Source: Botrytis cinerea B05.10 (lineage: Eukaryota; Ascomycota; Leotiomycetes; Helotiales; Sclerotiniaceae). From it: a DNA stretch of 64,000 bases. Below are positions 47,276-58,454 of the stretch, in pieces. Position 1 is the stretch's first letter. Every line of letters begins with the position of its first letter. The notes below the pieces were generated by a model that searched no databases, had not been told where the DNA came from, and saw only the letters and a program-made list of their open reading frames with translations. The position numbers and the translations under genes were made by a program. Location: contig NC_037319.1 of NCBI RefSeq assembly GCF_000143535.2, positions 1,364,001 through 1,428,000 on the forward strand. Reading direction: 5' to 3'.

Positions 47276-49776
47276 TTATAGTAATCCGTTCCAAATCGCC
47301 CCCACAAAAGCTTTCTGCGCAGTTTCTTCTCGATTTCCACTCTCGCTAGCCCAACTCTTGACTCCCTTCCCAATGGGTACCAAGCCTGGCTGAGTTGGCA
47401 ATTCAACATTCGGTAATGCGGAATCGCCAAATGGTACGGTGTCGTAGGCGCCGGATGGCATGGTATCGTCATCGGTAATGGCACTACCGGAAACACAAGG
47501 TTGGCCTCTCCATACCACTGATTGAACTCTCATCCATAAGCCGGTGATATCATAGATATCATTTTTAGTATAGAATAAACGACAGTTGGCAGCTTCGTAT
47601 TGAAATTGCAGGGGTGTGAATGTTTCATCGTCGTCGTGCATGTTATTTCGAAGGTTGAAACGGCCGCCGGACATTAGTCTTGATGTGGATCCGAGAGATA
47701 CGTTGGCTTTGATGTTAGGGATGTACTCTGGAGCTGGGTAGTCGGGTAGTTCGAGTCCCTGTTGAAGATATGATGCTTGTGCGTCTGGTAGAGCTTCGAG
47801 ATGAGATGCGACGCCATTGTAGGTCAATACTTGGGCGCCTTTAGAACCACATACTCCTTGCTGAGGACCTGGTTGGGGGCGACCTCCAACGACAACTATA
47901 GGAATGTTAGCGGAAAGAACAAATGCAAGTAGAGGATTGACGTACCACTTCGTACACCACCTTGAGCTTTCATCATCTCGGCAAAGATAGCACACGTGGA
48001 GCCGCAACCGCCATCCATAAGCATCACAATGTTCGAAGCATTGAACACCGCTGGGGGAGGGTTGCTTTCATCTAGGTAGCCTGTGATATTAATGCCTCCT
48101 GATTGGGACTATGGTAGGAATTAGCATGAAATTAGTTACGGTTGAGTAAATGGCCTACCATCGTGACGTGATCTGAAAGGTTGTAACGAAGTTCCGCAGT
48201 AAAGTTATCACCATAGATCGGTGTATTAGGGTCTTCCTGATTCCAACTTTGAAATGGCTGCCCATTGCCATCAAGCTCTGATTGTGCCTGAAAGAGATAA
48301 TCATGACTGGCATCGTAAGTTCCGGCACCAGTAAATATGGTACCCATATAATTGACCAGCGGGGTGGCTCGATATCGTGATGCTCCAAATGGAACCAAAG
48401 ATGGGAAAATTTGTTTAAAAGCATCATATCCGCTGAATAAATCACCGCCTCCATTTGCTTGTACGTCCACGATCAAGTATTCCATTTTGGCCTTCTGACA
48501 TTCAGCCAAAAACTCACTAATCACTCTTTGTTGTTCGGCTGCTGCTTTGCCATCCTTCTGATAAGGGTCGATGAATCCCTGCATTGCTAAAATTGCAGTC
48601 TTGGTATCTTCGAAAAAGTATCCGCTTGTATAGCCGTCCGGATGCATAACGATTGGTTCGGGATAGCCTGTAAGTGATGTAATTGATCTTGCTGCTGTCT
48701 TAGTTTTAGTACTCTGTCGACTATCCGAGGCTGAGGAACTCGAATAGGTTGATTCTGATTCCGGTAAATCTACAGCGTTGAATAGATCTTGTCCCGATGA
48801 TATGGATGTAAAATTGAGACTTGTTGATGCATAAATTTCTGCGTTTATGCTGGTTCCATTGGCGAAAGTATACTGGATAACATCGGCCGAAAATCCATAA
48901 ATATATGCTCCAGACGTAAACATTCCACTGCTTCCGAAAAACGCCAAATTCGGTATTGAATAAAACATTTGATTATAGTTGGCATCGTTATCTTGATAGA
49001 CACTCGTACTCTGGCTGATAAATTCAAGATATAAAGTGGCATTTTGGCCATTGACTTTAATTAGTGGTGATGCTGTCCAATTACCTGTTTTGGATAGTGT
49101 CATGTTGTTCTGCTTGTCAAGATCATCTATGCAAGGTTAGCACTTACTAGACGATGATCGATTAGATTGAGGCCCCTGTACATACATTTGAAATATATCT
49201 CTGGCATTGCCAAGCCGTCGGATGATATTGATACTATTGGTCCATCTGACGTACCGAAGGAGAAGACGCTCATCAGGGGAAGAGGTAAGTTGACGTGAAA
49301 ATCATGAGGCAATATGTTTCCCAAAGAATGGAGATCCTTTTCAAACTCCCACTGGTTTGCATAATATCCCGAATTAACATTTTCTTTAATCTCAGCTAGA
49401 CCTCCTAGCATATCAGCGCCAGGTAGCGGGTAGCTTGATGGAGGGTCTTTGAGATAGGCTAGGGTACTCTGGAACTGCCAGAATGGCTCTATATAATCAA
49501 CAAAATCTGATGAGCGCTGTACATCCAAGGGCACAGATTGAAGGCATTGAAGAGCAAGGGAAGCATTGAATCTTTGGGTGCTTGCTAGATGATCACGTTA
49601 GTCACCACTTGTGAGTATACGAACTTTGTTTTACCTGTTGGATGACCATGGTTATGTGTCTTGATGACATTAGAAACTGCTCCACAGCCATCTACTGTCG
49701 CCGCTACTGCTGAGTTTAACAAGACACTCGTTGACACCAAGGCCAGCAGCCTTAGTCTAAGATTTTTCGAAAACAT
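47276..49776 (-). CDS. secreted S41 (CPAF-like) peptidase-family protein
   Basis: Predicted CDS complement(join(47276..47895,47946..48108,48159..49126,49186..49584,49635..49776)), 763 residues. The first ATG (49776) gives a signal-peptide-like start (MFSKNLRLRLLALVSTSVLL...AVAA), so secretion or the secretory pathway is likely. The tail-processing-protease fold is suggested by MEYLIVDVQANGGGD and NASNIVMLMDGGCGSTCAIFAEMM, where Ser540 in GCGSTC sits at the expected nucleophile position. SVVVGGRPQPGPQQG follows. The same arrangement occurs in uncharacterised fungal S41 proteins and in UstP-type proteins. A Ser-rich insertion (STYSSSSASDSRQSTKTKT) lies near residue 305. Many N-X-S/T sequons are present. 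The substrate is unknown. No biosynthetic-cluster genes lie nearby. Confidence 0.87.
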
Positions 49777-51936
49777 TTCAGACAAATTGAGATTGATTTT
49801 GGGTAGAAACAAGCGGGAAAAGAAAAGAGAAAGGGATCAAGGCAAATAAAGGGTACGGCTCACGAAAACAATTGTAAGCAGTGCTTATTATCTTCGTCTT
49901 CCTATTATTTTTTGAAACTTAGAATCCTAGACGGAGTTGAAATATGCTGGACTGATTAGGTAACGTGCTTCCTTTGAGTGGCACAGTAATGAAGCGAAAT
50001 GAGAATATTGCTTTATTTGGAGCGGTGGCTCACAACCTTATTGATCCGACCAGAAAAAGCCCATACAAAAGATACAATCAATCTGAATAGTGCCAGCTCA
50101 TTGAGGCGTATGGTAGATATCAATGCAACTGTGCCATCAACATACGCGTTGCCTCCATTGAATACAAAAGTGAATACGATTTGCCAATCAAACTCTGAAT
50201 CCTCACTGTTGGAAACAACGATTCGGTAAATCTCACTTTGAAAACTCAACATTATTCACAAGACTCGTTGAGGGCTGTGTGACAGAAATGATATCTCCCT
50301 GCGGATAACTAGTGAATCAGAAGGTCCAGAATATGATATTGATATTGATACGCGACTTCGACTGCGCAGTACTCACGCGCAGATTGATATACCACTCGTT
50401 GCGACACCTCGAATGTGAGAAAACGCTAAAAAGAAATGTCCAAACATGTTTGCATTCATGAGGTTATTGTTTCGGGACATTTTCCGTTAGAAGACCATGA
50501 TTTGCTGTCAACCACGTCGCTGCATGGCATATTTCTCACAATAGCTGCTTTCTCAACATGCTGCTATCTATGCAGTTCGAGATGAAGGCTTTTTGATGAA
50601 ATTATGAAGAACGATATGTGCGTATACGGATGATCAGATAACGCCTTGGTGAATGCCCATAGGTAGTTAAAATCTTCGAACAGATGTGATGGTAGTCAAT
50701 CATAGGTAGACACCGCACGTGTAAAAAACTATGCGTAGAACAATATGTCACGTGACATGATCCATATGAAGTAGCCTTAACTTTCAATTGCAGAAGAATC
50801 CCGAGGGTGTCACCTTCCCTATTAGAACGATCTGAAGCTCACCGACATTCGATGCAACAGACAGAGGAAGTTCATCATGCGGCGTATTAAATTTGTTGTT
50901 GCTACGATTTGCCTTGCCCTGAGAGTATGATTTCAACATATCGCCCCGCCGGTTCGTCTACTTGACATCTCCGTCATCCGGGGTAGCACAACCACCTTTC
51001 ATGTAAATCAAAGCTACACGAATACGACCTCTCTCCAGGCAGTTGGCTCCCTCTTAACTTTCCACGTGGTAAGGCTGACCAGGGTTTCTCACAATCCTAA
51101 TCTATCCAAGTATAGATTGAAAGCATGAGAAAAGTGGCCTAATTCAGGTAGGCTTGACTTATCATTCTTTCTACTTCCTGAAATTCTCCATCAAAATATT
51201 CGGTTTCGTCGGAAACGTCTGGATCCTATGATGCTCAAGCTTATTCGAGCCGCCACTCTGGTGCATGCTTGCATGACTGGCAACGCAACGTTCGAGTCTT
51301 AATCACACTTGGTACATCTATATGACAAAACAAGTGAGGTCTGACAGCCACAGCATGCGATTGAGAACCTCGATTTCACTAATCCAGGCTGAGAACTGTT
51401 CTAAAAGGCTTCAATTCAACATATATAGATCTCAATCGAATCAATGCTGGAGTAACTATTTGGCCGCGCTAGATATGAAAAACTCATTATTGATAAAGCT
51501 GATGTAACACCCCTGGAGTTGCATGAGTTTCTGCAGAGGTGAAGTCGTATTACATCTACACCACCTCTTGTGCATGATTGCTACTCACCGTTGCGCTCAC
51601 CTTTCCCTCATTTACCACCGCCGGGTCACCGCTTTTACAGAGAAGTGCTGCAATTCGTGGGTCTTAGTTGAAAGATCCCTCCGGTATAACCTGATTCTGA
51701 TATCCATGGAGTCTAAGCCTCAAGGATAGACACATCGGAAATATACTAGGTCGTATGCTCAACCTGTGAGACTTCTTCATCAGTACGCTGAAGAGCACTA
51801 AAAATGCGGACTTGGGTTTTCGGCGCGTACCGGTAGCTTATACAATGCAAGGTCTCGGTGGAAAGAGTGACCCTGGATGCAAACTATTATCTCTCAGGAG
51901 TCACTATGGGTGCCAGCTACTTGTTGACCAAACAAA

Positions 51937-52359
51937 TCAAGTTCGGGAAATCAGGCCCTGCATGCATTGTGACGGCCATTCCGAGTACAAGAATCGGAGG
52001 TTATTGAAACAGGCAATGATAAACACTATGTCAAGAGAACAGCAGGCAAGTGGAACAATTTGCTGACCGCATATTTCAGGCATAATACTACGTTTAAAGA
52101 TTACCTTCAATAGTAAAGTCTGATCGAAAACCAGTAGAAGGGTGGAGAGTGCAATGTATACCAAACACACGAACTCTGCAGCCCTACCATAGGGCTGCAG
52201 CTGTGCATCTCCACCAGGGACTCCAAAACACATGACTGCAATTCCAAGCGGTGCGACGCATAGATCGAGCTCGTTCCAATGGGAAGCTTTGTATTGAACG
52301 TCTATAAAGCCATTGCTGTGCCTGATCTGAATGGCAAGGGACTCAGCCTCTAAAGCCAT
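51937..52359 (-). CDS. weakly supported membrane-protein ORF
   Basis: 140 codons from the ATG at 52359. The first ~90 residues look like a membrane protein (LCVAPLGIAVMCFGV; FVCLVYIALSTLLLVFDQTLLL) with ordinary codon use. A donor-like GTAATC follows LLLK, so the true 3' end may differ. No family is recognised. It could be a gene remnant or chance. Confidence 0.28.
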   Translation of the reverse strand: MALEAESLAIQIRHSNGFIDVQYKASHWNELDLCVAPLGIAVMCFGVPGGDAQLQPYGRAAEFVCLVYIALSTLLLVFDQTLLLKVIFKRSIMPEICGQQIVPLACCSLDIVFIIACFNNLRFLYSEWPSQCMQGLISRT

Positions 52360-52687
52360 GCTAATCCTCCCGAAACTGGTCAACGGCTTTTGGTTCTTCT
52401 CAGCAGATTGCCGCGACCCCTCGGGTTTATCTTAATGCTTTGGAACTACCTTCATTGTTAGGTATCATACCTCGGTTCTTTATCATGGAACCTGGAAGAG
52501 ACCTAACCACTTGTGGAGATTCAACATTCGTATATGCTAAGAGTCACGTCTATAATGGCAGAAGTCATCATAGTCATGGCAGCCTTAGCCTTCAGCTACA
52601 ATAATGAGGCGAAGACTTGAAGGATCATTGTTCTTCAAGTCGCCCTTTTCTCTTGCTAAATTTATGTTGACCGATGCAGATTTGTAC

Positions 52688-52695
52688 TATATAAG
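52688..52695 (+). promoter_or_regulatory. TATA box of the small cysteine-rich gene
   Basis: TATATAAG, 191 bases upstream of the ATG at 52879. Confidence 0.55.
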
Positions 52696-52878
52696 ATGCA
52701 AATGATCGACAGAAGTCATCTCCTCTGCAACTTGCAGACCATACATCCTTTACTCATCTGTTCGGATCATACCTCTCGATAATCTTGACAGTTCGACCCA
52801 TATCGCCATTATACCTCATAAATCTTTCTTTTCCCATTCAACATCGAGAGTATCGTTGAGCCACACAAGTCTGAGATC

Positions 52879-53037
52879 ATGTGCTACGTACTCGTCGAAC
52901 GTTATTCTGTTTGCAGATGTATCTACTACACCCACGCGATCGACATGTGTCCCGCGTACGGAACACCGGGTCATTATGTTGAAGAAAGAACATTACTCGT
53001 CGGATACACCTGCGGTTTGCATTCGTCATCTTACTAG
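52879..53037 (+). CDS. 52-residue cysteine-rich conserved-looking small protein
   Basis: 52 codons, ATG at 52879, TAG at 53035-53037, no intron. It opens MCYVLVERYSVCRCIYYTHA and continues with IDMCPAYGTPGHYVEERTL and VGYTCGLHSSSY. Cysteines at 2, 12, 14, 24 and 45 plus His19, His32 and His48 suggest a metal site. There is no signal peptide, so it is probably cytosolic or nuclear. From memory, short fungal hypothetical proteins with the shape MC(Y/F)xVVExYxVCxC...HxxDxCxxYG...VGYxCxxH exist, but I cannot verify this. A TATA box at 52688 gives a plausible leader of about 160 bases. No function is assigned. It is easily missed by length cut-offs. Confidence 0.7.
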   Translation: MCYVLVERYSVCRCIYYTHAIDMCPAYGTPGHYVEERTLLVGYTCGLHSSSY

Positions 53038-53567
53038 CACGAAACTTGTGACCTGCTTCTTGCAGTTACTGTTGTAGTGTTGTGTCGCGGATTTGAATTT
53101 CGGCAAAACACTCGGTCGATGGTTTACAGATCTCGATATGTCTCGAAATGTACAACATGTTATCAGTTATTTGACTATGAACTTGTTTGGTGCACAGTAT
53201 TCTTTTGGAAATGGAAGTTTGAATGGTTGGGGTTTCGAGTATAGGATATCTTTTGGAACTGGCATGGGTTTGGCATTGGGACTTTGTATGAGTTATGGTC
53301 TAGATCGTTGTATCGTTAGCGTTGCTGGCCAACACACTGGGAGTTGAACAATTTGCATCTACTACACTGGATGAGTGATGCATTATGTTAGGGTTGTTTT
53401 TTTTGTCTTTAGATTCTTAGATTTTACATTGCCAGTGCGAACTGGCTGGGGACTTCAACGCAGTCAAGGGTTTACGGACTGATACGCATTGATATGGTTA
53501 GATTTTAGACTTTAAAACAAGCAATTTAAATTTATGATGGAATTTACACCTTGAATCGTGCATTTCT

Positions 53568-53574
53568 TATAAAA
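53568..53574 (+). promoter_or_regulatory. TATA box before the 93-codon ORF
   Basis: TATAAAA, 62 bases ahead of the ATG at 53630. That is the right geometry for a short leader beginning near 53600. Confidence 0.45.
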
Positions 53575-53629
53575 TACGTCGCCACTTCCTGCAGTATCCA
53601 CGAGAAAGAAAACACAACAACCATACAAA

Positions 53630-53911
53630 ATGTCTATTCAAATTCCATCTAGAGCTCACCTAATAAGAACCACTAGAATACCAAAATCCACTCAAAGACT
53701 CTCCATTCACATTTCTTCTGGTCTAAAAACCGTTGAATCGAAAAAACTCGACTCGAGCGTCCATCCCAGAAGTTCCCAGGCAGTCCTCATCCGGCGTGTG
53801 GATCAGATCACATCAGCCTTGCATTCGCCATCAGAAACAACCGTAAGAAGCATACCTTCCGATCCCAAAACCTGCATTTCCCAGGATCAGAAGAAGATGA
53901 TTGGAAGATGA
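53630..53911 (+). CDS. hypothetical 93-residue protein
   Basis: 93 codons from an ATG in good fungal context (ACAACCATACAAAATGTC), preceded by a well-placed TATA box. The product is basic and Ser/Thr/Arg-rich (SRAHLIRTTRIPKSTQRLSIH), with no domain, signal peptide or cysteine pattern. Promoter geometry is the main support; it could be non-coding. Confidence 0.4.
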   Translation: MSIQIPSRAHLIRTTRIPKSTQRLSIHISSGLKTVESKKLDSSVHPRSSQAVLIRRVDQITSALHSPSETTVRSIPSDPKTCISQDQKKMIGR

Positions 53912-55514
53912 GTCAGGATACCTGCTTGCTTACGTAGAAATGCTGACCCTGCTACTTTATCTGATTCGCAGATATAATTTACTGTTTGGGTAATAAAGCT
54001 TGAGAACCAATAATACTTGAGAATGGAAGAATTTCTAGAAATAGAATGCTTGAATTCTCTCAAATAGGGATGCGACTGGGAAATATATGGAAATGGAAGG
54101 GTTGGGCTGAGCCGGAAAACCTGTGGATTGTGTTTTCTGCTACGTGATTTGTTGTGCGAAGGATCGATGTCCGTGGGGGATTGGGATGGGATTAGATTGT
54201 TGTTTCTTTGCCGTTGCGGATGGAGATGCGTGGAAATCTCGTGTTTGACTGTGGCGGAGATGGGGCAGGGAGATATGTGAGTGCGAAGCGAGAGTGCCCC
54301 CTTTAATGTGGGTTGGTGGCTTGCGGATACCCGAGAAGATATTCGGGATTGCGTGGCTTGGTTCGATTTAGTTTCGAAAATCAATCGGCAATTCATGGAG
54401 ATATTCCGTAATGAGAAGGATCTTATGTTGATATTGACAGCCATGCCACTATCGTGAATGTTGCGAAAACCTTTCAGATACTTGATGAAGTTGCTTACAC
54501 TCAACCACTAGATGGCCATATTCTGTTCTCTAATTGAAAACCAAAATCTAGCAAGTAGGACAGATACTAATGAGTCTGCGCCAACATATTCAACTTCGCA
54601 CACCACACAATCACACGGTCTAATTTCTACCATCTAGACGCTGCTTTATTCATTATAGCACCAACTAATCTCAAAACTAAAACGACACAATAATCCCACG
54701 TATGCAAGACACCTACCCTGTACAAATGCATGCATCCCTAATTGGGCCCGAAGTAACAAACTTCCAAATCTCGAGATAAGTCTGTAGCTACCTATCTACA
54801 CACGCAAGTAAGACAGAGTATCTCTCATATAGACTGCAATGAAGAATTAAGAATAAGGCATAAAGGAGAAAACAAACAGTTGGATTTACCATGACCTATA
54901 TTCTTTCCTAAAGACTCGTTAATTTGGTAGGATAGAAACAATCGCCGCCATTCTGCACTTTAAAGTGTCTCTGGTCTCCAGAAGCTGCTTATGCTCATAT
55001 ATTACAATAAAAGTTGATGACATGACGACATCGCAAGCGGAATTAATACTCTAATAAACTTCATGTGTCAAATAGTCTTAGAAATCTTCATAAGTACATA
55101 GAACACCTATCAATAATCCTAAATATCAACCCCTTCTATCGGAAACATCAACGCCGAGCTGACTTGCAGATACGCCTTGTCATGTCATCTTGCAATCTCA
55201 CTTGCAGATGAGCACAGCCAAATTGAGAGCCAGTAATACAGACGCTTTCGCTCTTCGGTCTTGAACATGCAGGCAGATTACTACGTCATGAATTTACGCA
55301 TTGTAATTTAAGTGTTGAGTGGGGGCTTGCTTCCCAGGTGTATCTTTTAAAGAGGAAAATTCTTAGCTGGCACGGTATTGCTGAGTGGATAGATGGAAAC
55401 CAGAATAGCTGGCTATGATAATGTAAATAGATATTTGATTAGTAACTACTCGATATTAAAATTTAACATCAATCCATACTTTATTGTGAACTTCCCGATG
55501 AAGAAGTCTTGGGA
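53912..55514. other. intergenic, 1.6 kb
   Basis: No gene I can support. A long minus-strand frame (53887-54504) is Ser/His/Pro/Arg-rich and without domain support. The rest is AT-rich. Confidence 0.45.
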
Positions 55515-55934
55515 ATGATTGAAGACGGCCTAAAACCAATATCCCCTAACCTAAGCGACGCTTTCGGAATGCTGCCAGCCACACCCAAACATTTTTTCCT
55601 AGTTAGACAGCACAGGTAAGACATGATCGATTATTCGTTCCTCGAATTTATTTTCAATGTTTTCAGATTCGGATTCTACCCATTTGCATCGATTTCCCAA
55701 ACATTGAGAGAATTACTGACGAGAACGATAATATGTTTCTGCAAGCCATCGAAAATCCTCACCAAACCCCACCCCCTTTTGAATATGAATTCTATGAGAT
55801 CTTCCCCTCTACAGAATTCTTCAAATATGATATTACATTCGCAAAACAATTATATCGCACCAATAAGTCCGGATGGCGAGACAAATAGCAGCATCAAAAA
55901 CAACAGCAATAACAACCCCTACGACTCCACCTAG
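55515..55934 (+). CDS. possible two-exon small protein overlapping the next gene
   Basis: Exon 55515..55615 reads MIEDGLKPISPNLSDAFGML and then PATPKHFFLVRQH, which looks strongly protein-like. A good donor (AG|GTAAGA) and acceptor (TTTTCAG at 55660-55666) join it to 55667..55934, giving 122 residues. Exon 2 is less convincing, and its end overlaps the ATG of the P-loop gene in another frame. Alternatively, exon 2 is read in another frame (LPICIDFPNIERITDEND...), which would need a different acceptor. The true structure is unresolved. The first exon could instead belong to the P-loop gene's transcript. Confidence 0.3.
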
Positions 55935-56997
55935 CACATCCAGATATTCACACTTCCCACCTAAGCCATCACCTCTGACCCCTCACTCACGCTCTCCTCC
56001 CCAAATCACCCAACCGGTGCTCCCCACCCCCAAAATCCAACGCGCAAAAATCATACTCGGATTCTCCGGCATCGGCAAAACACACCTAGCCGCACACGCG
56101 AACCGCGAATTCGAATGGCTGCACGTAATCGATTATTCTCTGGAGCGACACCACGTAGATTTCAGCTGCGACTACCAGACGCAGTACTTGCAGACGGTGG
56201 CTGCGGCGGTATCGCAGCCGGGGGTTTTATTGCTGGGGGGACCGCGATGGGTGGGAGAGTTTTTGGTGCGGAATAATTGGGCGTTTAGTAGTGTGTTTCC
56301 GGGGTTGGAGTGCAGGGAGGAGTATGCGGTGAGGTGGGATCAGATGGGGGAGGAGGGAGGGTTGGTTGCGCATCGGTTGGTGGGGTGGGAGGATGCAGTT
56401 GGGGATATGTGGTGGGGGGAGGGGAGGTGTAATCATTTTGAATTGGGGAAGGGGTTTTATTTGGAAGATGTTTTTATGGATGTTGTGACGGCGGCGGATC
56501 ATGTAGAGGGGTTGGGGGATGGGGAGAATGAGGATGAGGGGATGGGAAAGGTGTGGTATGATGCGCATGAGATGTTCCAAGGACCTTTTTCGAGACGGAA
56601 AAGATCACGTACTGAGAATGATGTACTACGACAAATCGTTCAAAGTCTCAAGTCTCGCCAGTCTTCTCGAATTCGATCTTTCCTCAACTATATTTTTCTG
56701 ATACTTCAGTTTATCTTCCTCTGTATCCTCGCCACGCTCACCCTACTAGCATACAAAGAATGGAATCTGTGGCAATCGAGAAACAAGCCAAATCTCCCCA
56801 CCATCGGGGAATTTTCTGGTCTGGGTGGTCTGAGTAGGATGCGCAATATGCTTAATCACTGGTTTCTTCCAGACTGTATATCGGCCATCTTGCCAAACTC
56901 ACGGAAAACGTGGCTCGGCGCGTCTGATTTCCGGAAAGAACTTTCGATATTGGTTCAGAAATGGTTAGATTTGGAAGAATCTCTGTTGGGGTCTTGA
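55873..56997 (+). CDS. P-loop protein with C-terminal membrane segment
   Basis: 374 residues, one exon from the ATG at 55873. The Thr/Pro/Ser-rich first ~55 residues are followed by IILGFSGIGKTHLA, a Walker A motif (GxxGxGKT) near residues 62-70. The sequence HVIDYSLERHHVDF follows. VLLLGGPRWV near residue 120 could be the next core strand. Around residue 210 there is an acidic Gly loop. Residues about 275-295 (YIFLILQFIFLCILATLTLLAY) form one strong transmembrane helix, after the basic RRKRSR. This suggests a tail-proximal membrane-anchored nucleotide-binding protein with the P-loop domain on the cytosolic side (inference). I do not recognise the family. The 56.2-56.6 kb part is G-rich on the plus strand. 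Confidence 0.68.
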   Translation: MARQIAASKTTAITTPTTPPSTSRYSHFPPKPSPLTPHSRSPPQITQPVLPTPKIQRAKIILGFSGIGKTHLAAHANREFEWLHVIDYSLERHHVDFSCDYQTQYLQTVAAAVSQPGVLLLGGPRWVGEFLVRNNWAFSSVFPGLECREEYAVRWDQMGEEGGLVAHRLVGWEDAVGDMWWGEGRCNHFELGKGFYLEDVFMDVVTAADHVEGLGDGENEDEGMGKVWYDAHEMFQGPFSRRKRSRTENDVLRQIVQSLKSRQSSRIRSFLNYIFLILQFIFLCILATLTLLAYKEWNLWQSRNKPNLPTIGEFSGLGGLSRMRNMLNHWFLPDCISAILPNSRKTWLGASDFRKELSILVQKWLDLEESLLGS

Positions 56998-57761
56998 TAG
57001 GGCTTTTGTGGGTTGTATATAGGTACCAATGAAATGTATATGTTGTTATGAGGAGGTACTTTCGTGAGGAGATGCTATATGATATTGCCAACCAAGTACT
57101 GCTTAAGTGTGGCTGCTCAAGAAAAAACGAATAAATATCGATGCTCTCTTTGCAAGATTTTAATTTGCATGTTTCCTTTTAGAGCAACGCGGCCAAGCAT
57201 CTTCATGTAAATAAGTTTGGCATTATGTTTAATTTACGTGGCAAGATATTATGACTCGATGTATGGCAAACCCGGTGGATGTATGTCACTCGCCATTTCA
57301 AAAGGCTGCCAAAACATCACGTTTGTACTAACAACAGGTATAGGATATCGCAGAAATATTCTTGCAAAGAGACAAGATTGGAAAACACACAAATGGTGAA
57401 ATGCCATTCGCCTCTTCATAAGCCTGTGTTACATTGATGGGCTACTACAGATGTTTGTAGAATCCTTCACACAAACGACCTTCCTTAGACCTTTGGATCT
57501 TATGTTGGTTACCGTCTTGCTATAACTCTTCCTGATGCCCACCTTTGCCATTCTTTCTAATTCCCTACGGCTCGGCGGCAATAATCTTCTTTGATACTAG
57601 CCGTGGAGCAACGCTCGATGCAAAACTCAATGATCTAATAGATCATTTCGAGCTATGAACATGGTATGGACAGGCGAAAGATCTTGATGCTTCCCCATTT
57701 AGTACCCGTTTTTGAACGCAGCGAATAACACTTTTCCTGATAACTATCTTGCTGGGATTGT
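56998..57761. other. convergent intergenic
   Basis: 764 bases between the P-loop gene and DCP1 3' ends; no supportable gene. Confidence 0.5.
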
Positions 57762-58454
57762 TCAACGAGCACCAAATAAATCTGTTATACTCAACCTCCT
57801 ACCTCCTTGCGCTTCTACTTGGCTGGTTGGAATTTGGGACTGAGGTCCTTGGGGTTCTCCACTTCCATGGTTCTCTACCATACTCTCTATCGTTTGCACG
57901 TCAAGCATGGTAGCTTGCGTTTTCTTCCAATTCTTGAGAATCTCCGACTGATTCGCAACTCTCGTACCCGTCTCATCATCATGAATGTATATACCATAAG
58001 CCTTCGCAACAGGGGTACCTCCAACAGTCTCTGACTTTTCAACCGTCCAGTATAAATATTCCCCATTAATCTCGACATTGTTCATTTCGCTGAAATCGTG
58101 AATGATATTATTAAGGCCTTTGCGATTAAGGACCACAATGCAGTGGTCTTCAGCACCGGTTGTAGGCGAGGGTAAAAGCTCGCAGACAAACAATGTACCT
58201 TCGATAGGAAGTTTCTCCCAAGTTTTTGACTCTAGAGAAAACATGTACATAGTGGCCGATGCCGCGAGCGAAGTGATCTTTTTGATGGATGGATGATAGC
58301 GTCTGAGGACTGATAGATTGAGTTCTTCGTTGGTACGAGTAGGAGGTGCGGGACCTAGTATTGGCGTCTCGGTATCATAGTCGGAAGCTTGAACTTGGTG
58401 TAACTGAGAGGGACCGGGATGATTTTGACGCTGACGAGGCTTTCGAGGGGTCAT
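57762..58454 (-). CDS. DCP1: mRNA-decapping protein Dcp1
   Basis: 230 residues, single exon, start at the ATG 58452-58454 (MTPRKPRQRQ). Dcp1 activates the Dcp2 decapping enzyme in P-bodies. The EVH1-like core is recognisable: NEELNLSVLRRYHPSIKKI, YMFSLESKTWEKLPIEGTLFVCEL, HCIVVLNRKGLNN and DFSEMNNVEINGEYLYW. It continues with AKAYGIYIHDDETGTRV. The C-terminal ~50 residues are Gln/Ser-rich and end in RRLSITDLFGAR, a short helix of the type used for protein contacts (inference). It is divergent from the inositol 5-phosphatase gene, 891 bases away. Confidence 0.87.
   Translation of the reverse strand: MTPRKPRQRQNHPGPSQLHQVQASDYDTETPILGPAPPTRTNEELNLSVLRRYHPSIKKITSLAASATMYMFSLESKTWEKLPIEGTLFVCELLPSPTTGAEDHCIVVLNRKGLNNIIHDFSEMNNVEINGEYLYWTVEKSETVGGTPVAKAYGIYIHDDETGTRVANQSEILKNWKKTQATMLDVQTIESMVENHGSGEPQGPQSQIPTSQVEAQGGRRLSITDLFGAR

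Larger units (their letters stand above)
49777..52878. other. intergenic, 3.1 kb
   Basis: Holds the S41 gene promoter, a 14-base perfect palindrome centred on CACGTG (50745-50758), one weak minus-strand ORF (51937-52359) and the promoter of the small cysteine-rich gene. No other supportable gene seen. Confidence 0.45.

Noticed and set aside
53887..54444. 185-codon minus-strand frame
   Set aside because: Ser/His/Arg/Pro-rich without domains; overlaps the end of the 93-codon plus-strand ORF.
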